Shown here: positions 51,058 to 59,604 of the stretch, one piece after another | Layout of the letters: each line of letters opens with the position of its first letter | Numbering within the stretch: the stretch's first letter is position 1 | NCBI GenBank assembly: GCA_003569705.1 | Contig: BGOU01000010.1 | Coordinates: forward strand, 109,694-173,693 | DNA from: Nitrosarchaeum sp. | Lineage (GTDB): Archaea > Thermoproteota > Nitrososphaeria > Nitrososphaerales > Nitrosopumilaceae | DNA: 64,000 nucleotides | Direction of reading: 5' to 3' | Position numbers and translations under genes: made by a program | Notes under the pieces: generated by a model | Told to the model about the DNA's origin: nothing | Databases searched by the model: none | What the model saw: the letters and a program-made list of their open reading frames with translations, nothing else

Positions 51058-51927
51058 TCAAGTGAATTTAGTATAGATGTAAGGTGTATCAACGAGTTGA
51101 TCAAAAGTCCAAATAGTTGGAAGTGTGACTGTTTTTATTACTTTAAGACCATGTTTGTCAATCAATGAGCTCCACCCACCTTCAGATTGATTATCAGATA
51201 GTTGTCTCTTTGAGTTAGTACCAGCAAAAACAACGCATGTGTTTTTTTTAAGATTGGTTGAAGAAATTTTTTCGATAATATTTGTTGCCAAAACATCACC
51301 CCCCATCTGGGGCAATCCGCCAATAAAAAACACAGGACGTGTTAAATTCAATGAATGGTAATCAAACTCAATAGCATCCATACAGATAGGATTAAAATTA
51401 ACTTTTGTTGCAGTTGAAATGGTATTTTGTAATCCAACCAATACATCGTCAATTTCAATACTTGTTGCGTGTAAATCTAAAATTTTTGCACAGTATGCAA
51501 TTCTCCCATCTCCAGAACCAATATCTACTAATTCTGTATAATCAAAACTTTTTGCAATCAATGCTGCAATGTATGCTGAAAGAATCCAAGTTGGATAAAA
51601 TGGCTGACAACTAGATCCATGTTTGATGCTATTTAGCCAGTATTCATTAATGTCACCTTCATACACCATACACAAAATACCTGCAATTTTTTGCTCATAG
51701 AAATTATGATAAATTGGATTCTTTGCAGCAAAATTATGCAGAAACTCCAAATGAACATCATTTATTGGAAAAGATTCTGAAGATGAAACAGGAATTAGTT
51801 CCTGGATATGACTATGACCATCATAGACCCGTGTAAATTCTTGTTTTAACATGACTAAACTTTTGGCGAGTTGTTCAAGCATCATAAATGTCTCTAAAAT
51901 GGGATTGATAAACTCATTGTGAAACAA
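51058..51927 (-). CDS. SAM-dependent methyltransferase-like protein, 289 aa
   Basis: ATG at 51927, with 51882/51879 as alternatives. The Rossmann motif I is ELVDIGSGDGRIAYCAKIL, motif II contains HATSIEIDDVL. NFNPICMDAIEFDYHSLNLT and the VVFAGTNSKRQ segment follow. N-terminal 110 residues are unusual and may bind the substrate. The substrate is not predictable. The gene is convergent with the OB-fold gene. Confidence 0.75.
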   Translation of the reverse strand: MFHNEFINPILETFMMLEQLAKSLVMLKQEFTRVYDGHSHIQELIPVSSSESFPINDVHLEFLHNFAAKNPIYHNFYEQKIAGILCMVYEGDINEYWLNSIKHGSSCQPFYPTWILSAYIAALIAKSFDYTELVDIGSGDGRIAYCAKILDLHATSIEIDDVLVGLQNTISTATKVNFNPICMDAIEFDYHSLNLTRPVFFIGGLPQMGGDVLATNIIEKISSTNLKKNTCVVFAGTNSKRQLSDNQSEGGWSSLIDKHGLKVIKTVTLPTIWTFDQLVDTPYIYTKFT

Positions 51928-52250
51928 GTATGAAAATACAAGTTTTTGTAATCTTTTGATTTAATTATTTTCAGAATTATTTTGGATCTTCTCTTGATAC
52001 TTGGATTCCAAATACTTGTGTTTAAATAAAAATAGTATTTTTCAAACATTTCCTATTCAAATTAATCAAATAATTCTAAAACCCATTAAACATCTAGCAT
52101 ATTTTATGAATTATTCAAGTCAAAAAATGTTTGACGACGTTAAAAATAATGTTTAACAACACCTACCAGAATTCATTACTGAATCGTCATTATTTCATGG
52201 TATGGTTACTTTAATTTTTATACTAGGAGTTGGAATAAATTCGAATTAAA
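51928..52250. other. Intergenic region, promoter of the 3D-domain gene
   Basis: About 320 AT-rich bases without a supported gene. TTTTTATAC at about 52215-52223 lies some 30 bases before the ATG at 52251 and is a likely TATA element. No repeat of note, apart from a similar pair of short ATGTTT(G/A)AC stretches near 52127 and 52149. Confidence 0.45.
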
Positions 52251-52997
52251 ATGAAAATCATTCTTACAGTTTTAGCAGTCACATTAATTACAGTTTCAAT
52301 AATCCCTGCATTCTCACAATCTCAAATTACATCTGATAGTAACACCTCATCTACTCAGATGTGCAGTGACGGATGGCACATTACAGGATATTTTCTCCCA
52401 TTAGAAATCGACTATTCTTCAAAAATGAGTCCAATTATAATTGATGGAAAAGTGCATAGCTTTAAGGTTGATTTTGTAAATGAAGTAAAAATTCAAGGGT
52501 GGGGCAAAACTGTGTCTGGAGAGTATTTAGGCTCGTATGATGGGAAATTCTATCTTAGCAGTACACCTTTGGATTCCCTTGGAAATAATTTAGTGGTTGG
52601 AAGCATAGCAGTTGATCCACAAATCATAAAACGGGGAACAAAAATTACAATTCCAACATTACCAGAGCCTTGGAACATGGCAGTTTTTAACTCAAATGAT
52701 GTTGGTCCTGCAATCATTGGAAAACATATTGATGTATACACAGGCGATGGACTTGGTGCCAGAAAAGAAGCATTTCGAATTACAGGGTATGATAATTCTG
52801 TTTGTGTTGTAAATGAATCAGCATCAACGAGTCAATCACCAGAGGATGCAGTGAACTTGAGTAAATCTACTTTAAAGAAAATTCCTGACTGGGTAAAAAA
52901 TATATTTATTTGGTATGGAGAAGATAAAGTTTCAGAAGACGATTTGCTAAATGCAATAAAATTTTTAATCAATCAAGGAATTATCAAAATAAATTAA
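52251..52997 (+). CDS. Secreted 3D-domain protein with thaumarchaeal C-terminal module
   Basis: A protein of 248 residues with signal peptide (IILTVLAVTLITVSIIPAFS, cleavage about residue 23). The 3D (Asp-Asp-Asp) domain has GSIAVDPQIIKRGTKITIPT, then SNDVGPAIIGKHIDVYTGDG, with the three conserved Asp in AVD, NDVG and IDVY. The last 40 residues (KIPDWVKNIFIWYGEDKVSE, then LLNAIKFLINQGIIKI) match a repeated module of thaumarchaeal surface proteins. 3D domains occur in cell-wall lytic enzymes, so a surface glycan substrate is inferred. Confidence 0.75.
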   Translation: MKIILTVLAVTLITVSIIPAFSQSQITSDSNTSSTQMCSDGWHITGYFLPLEIDYSSKMSPIIIDGKVHSFKVDFVNEVKIQGWGKTVSGEYLGSYDGKFYLSSTPLDSLGNNLVVGSIAVDPQIIKRGTKITIPTLPEPWNMAVFNSNDVGPAIIGKHIDVYTGDGLGARKEAFRITGYDNSVCVVNESASTSQSPEDAVNLSKSTLKKIPDWVKNIFIWYGEDKVSEDDLLNAIKFLINQGIIKIN

Positions 52998-53549
52998 ATT
53001 CTAAACGTTTTTTATTTCCATAAATATCAGACACACATATGATAGAAAAAACTCGTTGGAATTCAGTTCATTTGTTTTATGACTAAATAAAATTTAGAGG
53101 GATGTTTTGATATACTGTGATTAAGAAATCAAACAAGAATGATTCAGATTCAGGAAAAATATGATATGAGAAACTTTACTTACAATACCCCTCAGTATTA
53201 AAACCCCCTCAGTATTAAAACCCCCTCAGTATGAGAGAGTATTTTGTAATGATTTTTAGTAATCCCTAAGTTATTGTTGATCTCTTTTTCTAAGAAAGAA
53301 TAAAATGCTAATTCACTAATTCTGAACCTAAAAAACACTTAAAGAGAAAAATAAATTGCTAAATCTCCTAAAGAAAGGACGTAAATGAAAGATAACTAAA
53401 TGACCTGAGTAAGAGATGATAATTTAGTTCAAAATTATTTTGTCAAAAATCAGACCAAAAATGGACTATTGTAATTCTAAAAATCGTAGATTTCTTTACC
53501 AAGTTTATAAAATACCTTAGAGTATTTTACTAAATACATGTCCTGGAAT
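52998..53549. other. Intergenic region with 17-base repeats
   Basis: 552 bases without a convincing gene. It contains a short tandem repeat at 53187-53232 (annotated separately) and otherwise low-complexity AT-rich sequence. It lies at the left edge of an accessory island. Confidence 0.5.
53187..53232 (+). repeat. 17-base tandem repeat, about 2.7 copies
   Basis: Three units (53187-53203, 53204-53220, 53221-53232 partial) share CCCCTCAGTAT, and the first two continue TTAAAA. Only the first base differs between units 1 and 2. It lies in a gene-free stretch. Possible roles are a regulator binding array, a recombination footprint, or a recent slippage product. Confidence 0.75.
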
Positions 53550-53981
53550 TTAACATCGTCTTGGCTCATGTTGTGTAATAGTGTTAGAAATATAAAAAAT
53601 GATCCTTTCCATTATAGCTTCATTCAAGCCTGATCTATCTTCTTGAATATCATATAGTAGTTTTCTTAATTCTTTACCATCTTCTGGTATGACCATTTCA
53701 TATCCATTTTGATGAAAGAATGTAGCAGTAATCAGGCTAGCCGTTCTTTTATTGCCTCCACAAAAAGGCTGAGCCCATGCTATAGAAGCCATTAGATAAA
53801 CCCCTTTCTTGATTAATCCTTGTAAATCGTTAGTTACCTCAAATTTATCAAACATTTCTAAAATATCATCTAAAACATCTTGTCTAACACAAAAAACATC
53901 CAATTCGTCAAGTTTTAGAGCGATTACTTTTTGATTAGTATCAATAACATCTTGTTGTGATATATCGTATTTTATTTTCAT
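53550..53981 (-). CDS. Fic/Doc-family protein with degenerate active site
   Basis: A protein of 143 residues of Fic/Doc fold. The signature region is ASIAWAQPFCGGNKRTASLI, similar to HPFxDGNKR, but the catalytic His is Gln and the Asp is Gly. GNKRTA is intact. Active Fic enzymes AMPylate or phosphorylate proteins; this one is probably inactive or altered. A Doc-like toxin of a toxin-antitoxin pair is possible, but no antitoxin is obvious next to it. It sits in the accessory island. Confidence 0.75.
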   Translation of the reverse strand: MKIKYDISQQDVIDTNQKVIALKLDELDVFCVRQDVLDDILEMFDKFEVTNDLQGLIKKGVYLMASIAWAQPFCGGNKRTASLITATFFHQNGYEMVIPEDGKELRKLLYDIQEDRSGLNEAIMERIIFYISNTITQHEPRRC

Positions 53982-54021
53982 ATTGATAATTAAGAATATT
54001 ATCTCATATTGACTTAAGGAT

Positions 54022-54499
54022 TTAGAGTTTCTTTCTAATGGTATGAATTACAACTACTGGAGCTACAAAACACATTCCTGGATTTAGCATAATCAAACTA
54101 ATTTCATAACCTAATACTGAAACTTCTGAATTCATATCGATATAGTTTAGAATTGATAAAGAAGAGATCAGCGGAGTCAGTGTAATCTTTACTGCTTCCT
54201 TGAATACTGGACTTTCTCTTTCAGTCTGCCACGTGTTGGATATGTAATCTCTGGATGGTCTTGCTGACACCATAAGGAGAATCTTTTGAGAACAAATAGG
54301 ATTTGTCTTGTCTTACATCTTTGTCTAAAAGTGAAAAATAGGATATTATTTTCTTAAATGATTTTCCACCATAAGTCAGATTTGTAAAAGTATCCAAAAC
54401 CATTAAACTTGTAACAATCAAATCTTTAACATGGTTAGGCTTTGTTTGTATATATTCATCAATTGTTAGATTCTCGTTCATCAAGGGGTTTGAATTCAA
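54022..54499 (-). pseudogene. Two overlapping frames, probable single uncharacterised gene with a frameshift
   Basis: One frame (54221-54499, 92 residues) holds helical sequence, SLMVLDTFTNLTYGGKSFKK and the HTH-like SPYGVSKTIQRLHIQHVAD. Another frame (54022-54273, 83 residues) continues TERESPVFKEAVKITLTPLI and ends with hydrophobic SLIMLNPGMCFVAPVVVIH. A shift near 54240 would join them into a regulator with membrane tail, but it would need one base too many or two missing, unlike the other breaks. Both frames may also be separate or decayed. Confidence 0.35.
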
Positions 54500-54601
54500 A
54501 GTTACTGATAAGAAACAATAACTTGTTGCTTTTGAATGGTTATTCTGTAATTACCTACCGTACTAAATCTAAACTAGAGATAAAAAAGTATGCGTAGCAA
54601 A

Positions 54602-55148
54602 ATGACCTCAATTTCATTAACAAAACCAAGTGAAAAAACAGGAAAAGACAATAAAAAAATTGCACGAACACGTAGACAGCGCGGATATAATTGGGAAGAC
54701 ACGTTGGTAAAAAGATTCAATTCTTCTGAAAACTGGAAAGCCTTCAGATTGGGTTCTCCAAGCATAGCATTGCCAGATGTTTTAGCAGTAAATAATCAAA
54801 ACAGTATGATTTTCACCATAGAGGCAAAATCAGGTACAAGTACATCCTTCCTGTTCCAGCAGATCAGATTGAGCGATGTCAGAAATGGATCAAGACATTT
54901 GATATTTACAAAGATAGAAAAGTAATACTTGCATTCAAATTTCTTTCAAAAAAAGAATAGGATTAGGACAGTATGAAAGTAGAGAATTAAGAGAATTTTA
55001 CAAGATTTGGGATGAGTCCAAAGAGATAACAGACTGTATTTGTACCTATGAGGGAGAAATATTTGCAAGAATTAATGGGAAAAGAGAGAAATTAGATCTT
55101 AAAGAACATACAATGCCATTTAAAACAAAACACAGGTCTAGTGCCTAA
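54602..55148 (+). pseudogene. Holliday-junction-resolvase-like nuclease, two frameshifts
   Basis: ATG at 54602 (54590 also in frame). The PD-(D/E)xK core reads RGYNWEDTLVKRF, FRLGSPSIALPDVLAVNN, FTIEAKSGTSTS, resembling archaeal Hjc. The frame breaks near 54848 and again in the A7 run 54948-54954. Adding one base at each yields PVPADQIERCQKWIKTFDIY, LAFKFLSKKRIGLGQYESRE and an ending at 55148. So three fragments are one gene of about 180 residues. It would cleave branched DNA. Decay or base-call errors are both possible. Confidence 0.7.
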
Positions 55149-55198
55149 CTATCCAAAATAATAGCAGTGTTTTTTAATGAATAACAATAATTGTGAAT

Positions 55199-55666
55199 AT
55201 GGTAGAAGATGATTTGGCAGAATCTAATATAGAAACAAAAGAAAATGAAATGCATTCAAAATCATTGTTGGAAACAGTATCTGAATCAAAAGGAACACAG
55301 TCAAGAGTAAGCTTTGAGGAATTTACAGATGAGAGAACACTTGTAAGCTATGATGCATTTGGAAATAAACAAATGAAGATCAAAGTTCTAGAAGTATCGG
55401 ATGAAAATCCACCATCAAAATGGAAGTTTGGAGATCGTGTCAAAGTCAGTAAAATACTAGTCACAATAAAACACCTAACATCACAAGAAGTCGAAGAAGG
55501 GGAATTTGACATTGAGGCAATAGAGCGAGAATTGGCTGAAAAAAGACACTATACATCAACAAACAGATGGGTGCCTACAACTGATATCAAAAATGGATAC
55601 GTTGTTGGTTCAAAACACACAACCCTGATTAGCGATGCATCTGCTTTGGATTATATCGTATTCTAG
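55199..55666 (+). CDS. Uncharacterised protein, 155 aa, nuclease neighbour
   Basis: ATG at 55199 (GTG at 55193 also possible). The first 40 residues are acidic and disordered-looking. The rest is beta-rich (RTLVSYDAFGNKQMKIKVLE, KFGDRVKVSKILVTIKHL) and ends TNRWVPTTDIKNGYVVGSKH, TLISDASALDYIVF. No family recognised. It could be a small ligand-binding or nucleic-acid-binding fold. Same strand as the nuclease. Confidence 0.5.
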   Translation: MVEDDLAESNIETKENEMHSKSLLETVSESKGTQSRVSFEEFTDERTLVSYDAFGNKQMKIKVLEVSDENPPSKWKFGDRVKVSKILVTIKHLTSQEVEEGEFDIEAIERELAEKRHYTSTNRWVPTTDIKNGYVVGSKHTTLISDASALDYIVF

Positions 55667-55743
55667 TTTGATAAAATCGACGCATCAAACATCAACATAG
55701 TTCAACTAAAAACCTTTAAGGAACAGAATTTGAAATCTGGAAT

Positions 55744-56067
55744 ATGATTACAAAGACAATAGAAGTTAATGGTACAGAATTTAGACTCACACTAACTGAT
55801 CAGGTGATTAGCCAGGTAAATAATCTCAAAAATCTGTATAATGCAGCATATGAAGATCCAGAGAGTTTTGAGGAAGTAAGTGCTGAGATTTCAAGTACGA
55901 TTAATGAAATTGCAACAGCCGCAGAGCCAGAAGCTTCAGACAGTGACCTTGATGGATTGATTCAGGAAATCATTAAAGTTGTAGATAATAAAGCAGCAGA
56001 AATGAAACAGGAATTGGAAGGAAAGCCAGACAAGCCTACTACCAAAAAATCTAAATCAAAAAAATAG
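55744..56067 (+). CDS. Uncharacterised protein, 107 aa
   Basis: A beta start (ITKTIEVNGTEFRLTLTDQV), then acidic helices rich in Glu/Ala (VSAEISSTINEIATAAEPEA), and a Lys-rich end (KPDKPTTKKSKSKK). No family recognised. The acidic middle and basic tail are reminiscent of small nucleic-acid chaperones, but this is only a compositional remark. Confidence 0.5.
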   Translation: MITKTIEVNGTEFRLTLTDQVISQVNNLKNLYNAAYEDPESFEEVSAEISSTINEIATAAEPEASDSDLDGLIQEIIKVVDNKAAEMKQELEGKPDKPTTKKSKSKK

Positions 56068-56135
56068 AACCATTTGACCTGAAAATCAGAAAAATTTGCA
56101 GTATTAGTTATATTGTAAATATATTATCAAAGGAC

Positions 56136-56252
56136 ATGGTAAGCGGCTGTGAATGTGGAATATGTGATCATCAAACAGAAGAAGAGTGTGTTAAAAAAGA
56201 ATGCAAATGCTGTTTGAATTTCCATGAGAGATCAGGTCCCAAAAGAAAGTAA
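56136..56252 (+). CDS. Cys-rich microprotein, 38 aa (CxCxxC and CxCC)
   Basis: ATG at 56136, TAA at 56250-56252. The core SGCECGICDHQTEEECVKKE continues CKCCLNFHER: seven Cys and two His. It resembles in style the microproteins near 6 kb (close Cys plus a final His) but not in exact spacing. Convergent with another Cys-rich microprotein at 56264-56382. Metal binding inferred. Confidence 0.55.
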   Translation: MVSGCECGICDHQTEEECVKKECKCCLNFHERSGPKRK

Positions 56253-56263
56253 AATCATTAATT

Positions 56264-56382
56264 TTATTTCAAGTTAATTAGGTACTTTATGGCAACTACA
56301 TTTTTTGCCATATGGCGAGAACATCCAATTAAACGATGATCTTTACATCCACATAAAATGCATTTTTTTCTTTATTTTCCAT
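56264..56382 (-). pseudogene. Cys-rich microprotein with A-tract frameshift
   Basis: ATG at 56382 opens MENKE, then a run of seven A (56363-56369 on the minus strand) breaks the frame. The other frame gives KKCILCGCKDHRLIGCSRHM, AKNVVAIKYLINLK to 56264. Eight A would join them into a 39-residue protein with CxxCxC-x2-H-x4-C-x2-H ligands. The ligand pattern argues for a real gene. It is the smallest of the frameshifted genes. Confidence 0.5.
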
Positions 56383-56386
56383 AATT

Positions 56387-56785
56387 CTACAACTTTTCTA
56401 TAATGTATTTAATATTATCAATTAATTTCTTATCTTCCAAGGATTCAAGGATTTTTAATCTCATATTTTTTAATCTGTTAGAGTCTTCAGAGTATAATAT
56501 GGCCATAGTTTCTATCTCTTTTTCAAAAGAATAATTCTTTAAATAATATTCAAATTTAGACTTTAAATCCAAAAAATCAACCAATTGGAATTTTTCAGCA
56601 TCAATATTGTTAACTAATACCTGAAAAAACCCATTGATCTTCAAGATTTCCTTTTTAATTATTACTAAATCTCCAGGTTTATCTTCTAGTTTTGCAAGTG
56701 TGTTATGAGTAACTATGATTTTTTCTAAGACACTTTTCAAATATTCATAAGTTACCATGATCAACTTTGGATTGTTGTAATCCAA
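56387..56785 (-). CDS. Uncharacterised helical protein, 132 aa
   Basis: ATG at 56785 or 56758 (MVTYEYLKSVLEKIIVTHNT). All-helical prediction, with charged and hydrophobic heptads. DFLDLKSKFEYYLKNYSFEK and ILYSEDSNRLKNMRLKILES in the second half. No family recognised. It may be a helical scaffold. Confidence 0.5.
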   Translation of the reverse strand: MDYNNPKLIMVTYEYLKSVLEKIIVTHNTLAKLEDKPGDLVIIKKEILKINGFFQVLVNNIDAEKFQLVDFLDLKSKFEYYLKNYSFEKEIETMAILYSEDSNRLKNMRLKILESLEDKKLIDNIKYIIEKL

Positions 56786-56864
56786 TCTAAAAGTTTAGAA
56801 TAATTCTTAGTTTGTCGGGATTTTACTCTTAACTTTAAATTATCACTGATTCCGCTAACTGACA

Positions 56865-58201
56865 ATGCAAGGTGACGCTTATCTCAAATGTATTGATTCG
56901 CACTGCGGACTAGAATATCCAATAAAAAGCACCAATGTTGAATGTGAAAAAGGTCACCTATTAGACGTAAAATACAAAAATAAACCCTCAGATAGTCTAA
57001 AAGAGACATTTTACCAGAGAAGAAATTCTCAAGGAAATATCTTTAATGAAAGTGGGGTTTGGAGATTCAGAGAGTTACTTAATTTTTGTCAGATAGATAC
57101 AGAAAATATTGAAGAGTGTTCAAGATATCTAGTTTCATTAGATGGTGCAGAAGGCAGACAATCAAAACCATACCACATGTCAAAGGCAGCAGAATTCATA
57201 GGAATTTCTAATGACAAGTTATGGTTACAACCAGAAGGATACAATCCAAGCGGTTCATTCAAAGATAATGGGATGGCAAGTGCAGTAACACATGCCAAAA
57301 TGGTGGGTGCAAAAAAAATAGTTTGTGCATCTACTGGAAATACATCAGCTTCTGCAGGATGTTTGCAGCAAATGAAGGGATATGCTGTGATGTATACATT
57401 CCATCAGGCCAAATTGCTCCAGGGAAATTAAGTCAGGCATATCAATTTGGGGCTCAGATAATTGAAGTAGATGGAAATTTTGATGATGCATTAAAACAAT
57501 CCCTTGATGATGCAAAAAATCACAGTGGGTATACAGTAAACTCTGTAAATCCATTTAGAATAGAAGGACAAAAAACAATTCCATACAGAGCACTAGAATA
57601 TTTGAAATGGGAGTCTCCAGATTGGATTGTATATCCAGGAGGAGCACTTGGAAATACGTCTAGTTGCGGAAAGGCATTAATGGAATTACATCAGTGGGGT
57701 TGGATAAAAAAAATACCAAGAATCGCAGTAATTAATTCTGAAGGTGCAAGTACATTATCGGATTTGTATAACGGTAAATTTGAAGGAGAAGAACTGCGAT
57801 GGAACAAAGGAAATACAAATACTGAATTAATTGCAAGATATTATGATCATTTAGACAAAGAGGGAATTAGACCAAAAACAAAAGCTACTGCCATCCAAAT
57901 TGGGAGACCTGCAAATATACTAAAAGGACTACGTGCCTTGGAATTTACTAATGGAGTGGCAACCACGGTATCTGATTCAGAGATGTTAGATGGCATGTCA
58001 GTTGTAGGCTTGAATGGGTTTGATTGTGAGATGGCATCAGGGGCATCAGTTGTTGGAATTAAAAAACTGATAAATGAAGAAATAATCAAAAAAGATGATG
58101 TAGTTGTAGGAATTCTCACAGGCAGACAAAAAGATGCAATGCTACCAGTAGAGTACCACAGTAATCCTAAAAATAAATTTGCAATTCCACCTAAAAATTA
58201 G
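56865..58201 (+). pseudogene. thrC: Threonine synthase, frameshifted
   Basis: About 445 residues across both frames. N-terminal YLKCIDSHCGLEYPIKSTNV, then the PLP-lysine in QPEGYNPSGSFKDNGMASAV, and phosphate loop CASTGNTSASAG. There the frame breaks (57358-57361, one base missing) and the correct frame resumes with MFAANEGICCDVYIPSGQIA, PGKLSQAYQFGAQIIEVDGN. It then has VYPGGALGNTSSCGKALME and runs to 58201. It converts O-phosphohomoserine to threonine. Lies upstream of the CNNM-like gene. One base missing gives two fragments (57431 and 57323 ends). Confidence 0.9.
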
Positions 58202-58351
58202 CCTCAATTAAGCAATTTATTTTATTGAATATTATTTTCATGCCTTAAGCCTTAAAAGTGGGTTTTACAAAACGTTGTCAACCAAGAGATGGTGCATAAA
58301 AAATAAAATGAAGAACATGTGTTGTTCTGACAAACTTTTTTGGAGGATAAA

Positions 58352-59602
58352 ATGGTAGAAATTTGGGAGTATGTTGCATTAGCTGTCCTCATAGGGTTTT
58401 CAGCATTTTTCAGCGGTACCGAAGTTGCAATGGTTGGAATAAGAAAATCCACTGTAACTCAATTGTTAAAAAAGAAAGCAAAAGGTGCAAAAGCCCTACA
58501 CAAGTTCACATCTAATCCAAGTTGGATGATGTCAAGTGTAAATCTTGGAAACAATCTAGTCAATGTAGCAGCATCTGTTTTGGCAACAAAGATTGCAACA
58601 GAAGTCTTTGGAGATGAAGGACTTGGGATTACGGTAGGGGTTATGACATTTTTAATACTGGTGTTTGGAGAAATTTCACCTAAAATATACGCCAATGCAA
58701 ATTCTACTAAAATTGCACTTAGATGTGCACCTGTATTATTGATTTTCAGCTATGCATTATGGCCAGTTGTAAAATTTTTTGAAATAATTACAAAAACAAT
58801 AATCAAATTAACTGGAAGTAGTTATCATCCCCCACCAATCACAGAAGAGGAGATCAAAGGAATAGTATCACAGGGGTTAGATGATAACGTACTTGAAAAA
58901 GATGAAAGTGCACTAGTTCATAGTGCTTTAGAATTTTATGATACTGTAATTAGAACGGTAATGACTCCGCGAACAAAAATGTTCACACTACCTGCAAAAA
59001 TGCTTCTCTTTGATGCTCTTCCTTTAATTAGTGAAAATCTACATTCTAGAATCCCTATCTTTGGAGAAACACGTGATGATATTGTGGGATTTGTTCATGT
59101 GAGGGACATTCTAACACATTTAGAAAAAGACAACAAAATGATCACGTTGGAGCAAGTTTCAAGAAAACCGGTATTTGCATCTCAAGAAAAAAGAGTGAGC
59201 TCACTACTCAAAGAAATGAAAGGCAGAAAAACACACATGGCAATTGTTGTCGATGAACATGGTGGTGTAGAAGGACTGGTCACACTAGAAGATCTAATAG
59301 AAGAAATAGTTGGAGACATTGAAGATGAAACAGATGACACCCCACCAAAAGAATTCGAGTCAATTGACAAAGACACGATAATTACAAATGGAGATGTTAA
59401 GATTGAGAGTATTAATGAGTTTTTCAAGTCAGAACTACCTGAAGGAGACGATTACGCTTCACTCAATGGATTATTACATGAAAAATTACAAGACATACCA
59501 AAAGCAGGAGATAAACTTGAAATTGACAATATCAGAATTATTGTTGAAAAGGTAACAAAAAACATACCTGAAAAAATCAGAATAGAGCGTATAAAAAAAT
59601 AA
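58352..59602 (+). CDS. CNNM/CorC-type membrane protein (DUF21-CBS-CorC)
   Basis: A protein of 416 residues from the ATG at 58352, preceded by a GGAGG Shine-Dalgarno. The DUF21 domain has several membrane helices with GFSAFFSGTEVAMVGIRKST and VFGEISPKIYANANSTKIAL. The CBS pair follows (VMTPRTKMFTLPAKMLLFDA, MAIVVDEHGGVEGLVTLEDL). A CorC/HlyC domain is at the C-terminus (ESINEFFKSELPEGDDYASL). Such proteins are linked to Mg2+/Co2+ efflux. Regulation via nucleotide binding to CBS is family knowledge. Confidence 0.9.
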   Translation: MVEIWEYVALAVLIGFSAFFSGTEVAMVGIRKSTVTQLLKKKAKGAKALHKFTSNPSWMMSSVNLGNNLVNVAASVLATKIATEVFGDEGLGITVGVMTFLILVFGEISPKIYANANSTKIALRCAPVLLIFSYALWPVVKFFEIITKTIIKLTGSSYHPPPITEEEIKGIVSQGLDDNVLEKDESALVHSALEFYDTVIRTVMTPRTKMFTLPAKMLLFDALPLISENLHSRIPIFGETRDDIVGFVHVRDILTHLEKDNKMITLEQVSRKPVFASQEKRVSSLLKEMKGRKTHMAIVVDEHGGVEGLVTLEDLIEEIVGDIEDETDDTPPKEFESIDKDTIITNGDVKIESINEFFKSELPEGDDYASLNGLLHEKLQDIPKAGDKLEIDNIRIIVEKVTKNIPEKIRIERIKK

Positions 59603-59604
59603 AA

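Noticed and set aside
53187..53232. CRISPR array
   Set aside because: Units are contiguous with no spacers, and no cas genes are present.
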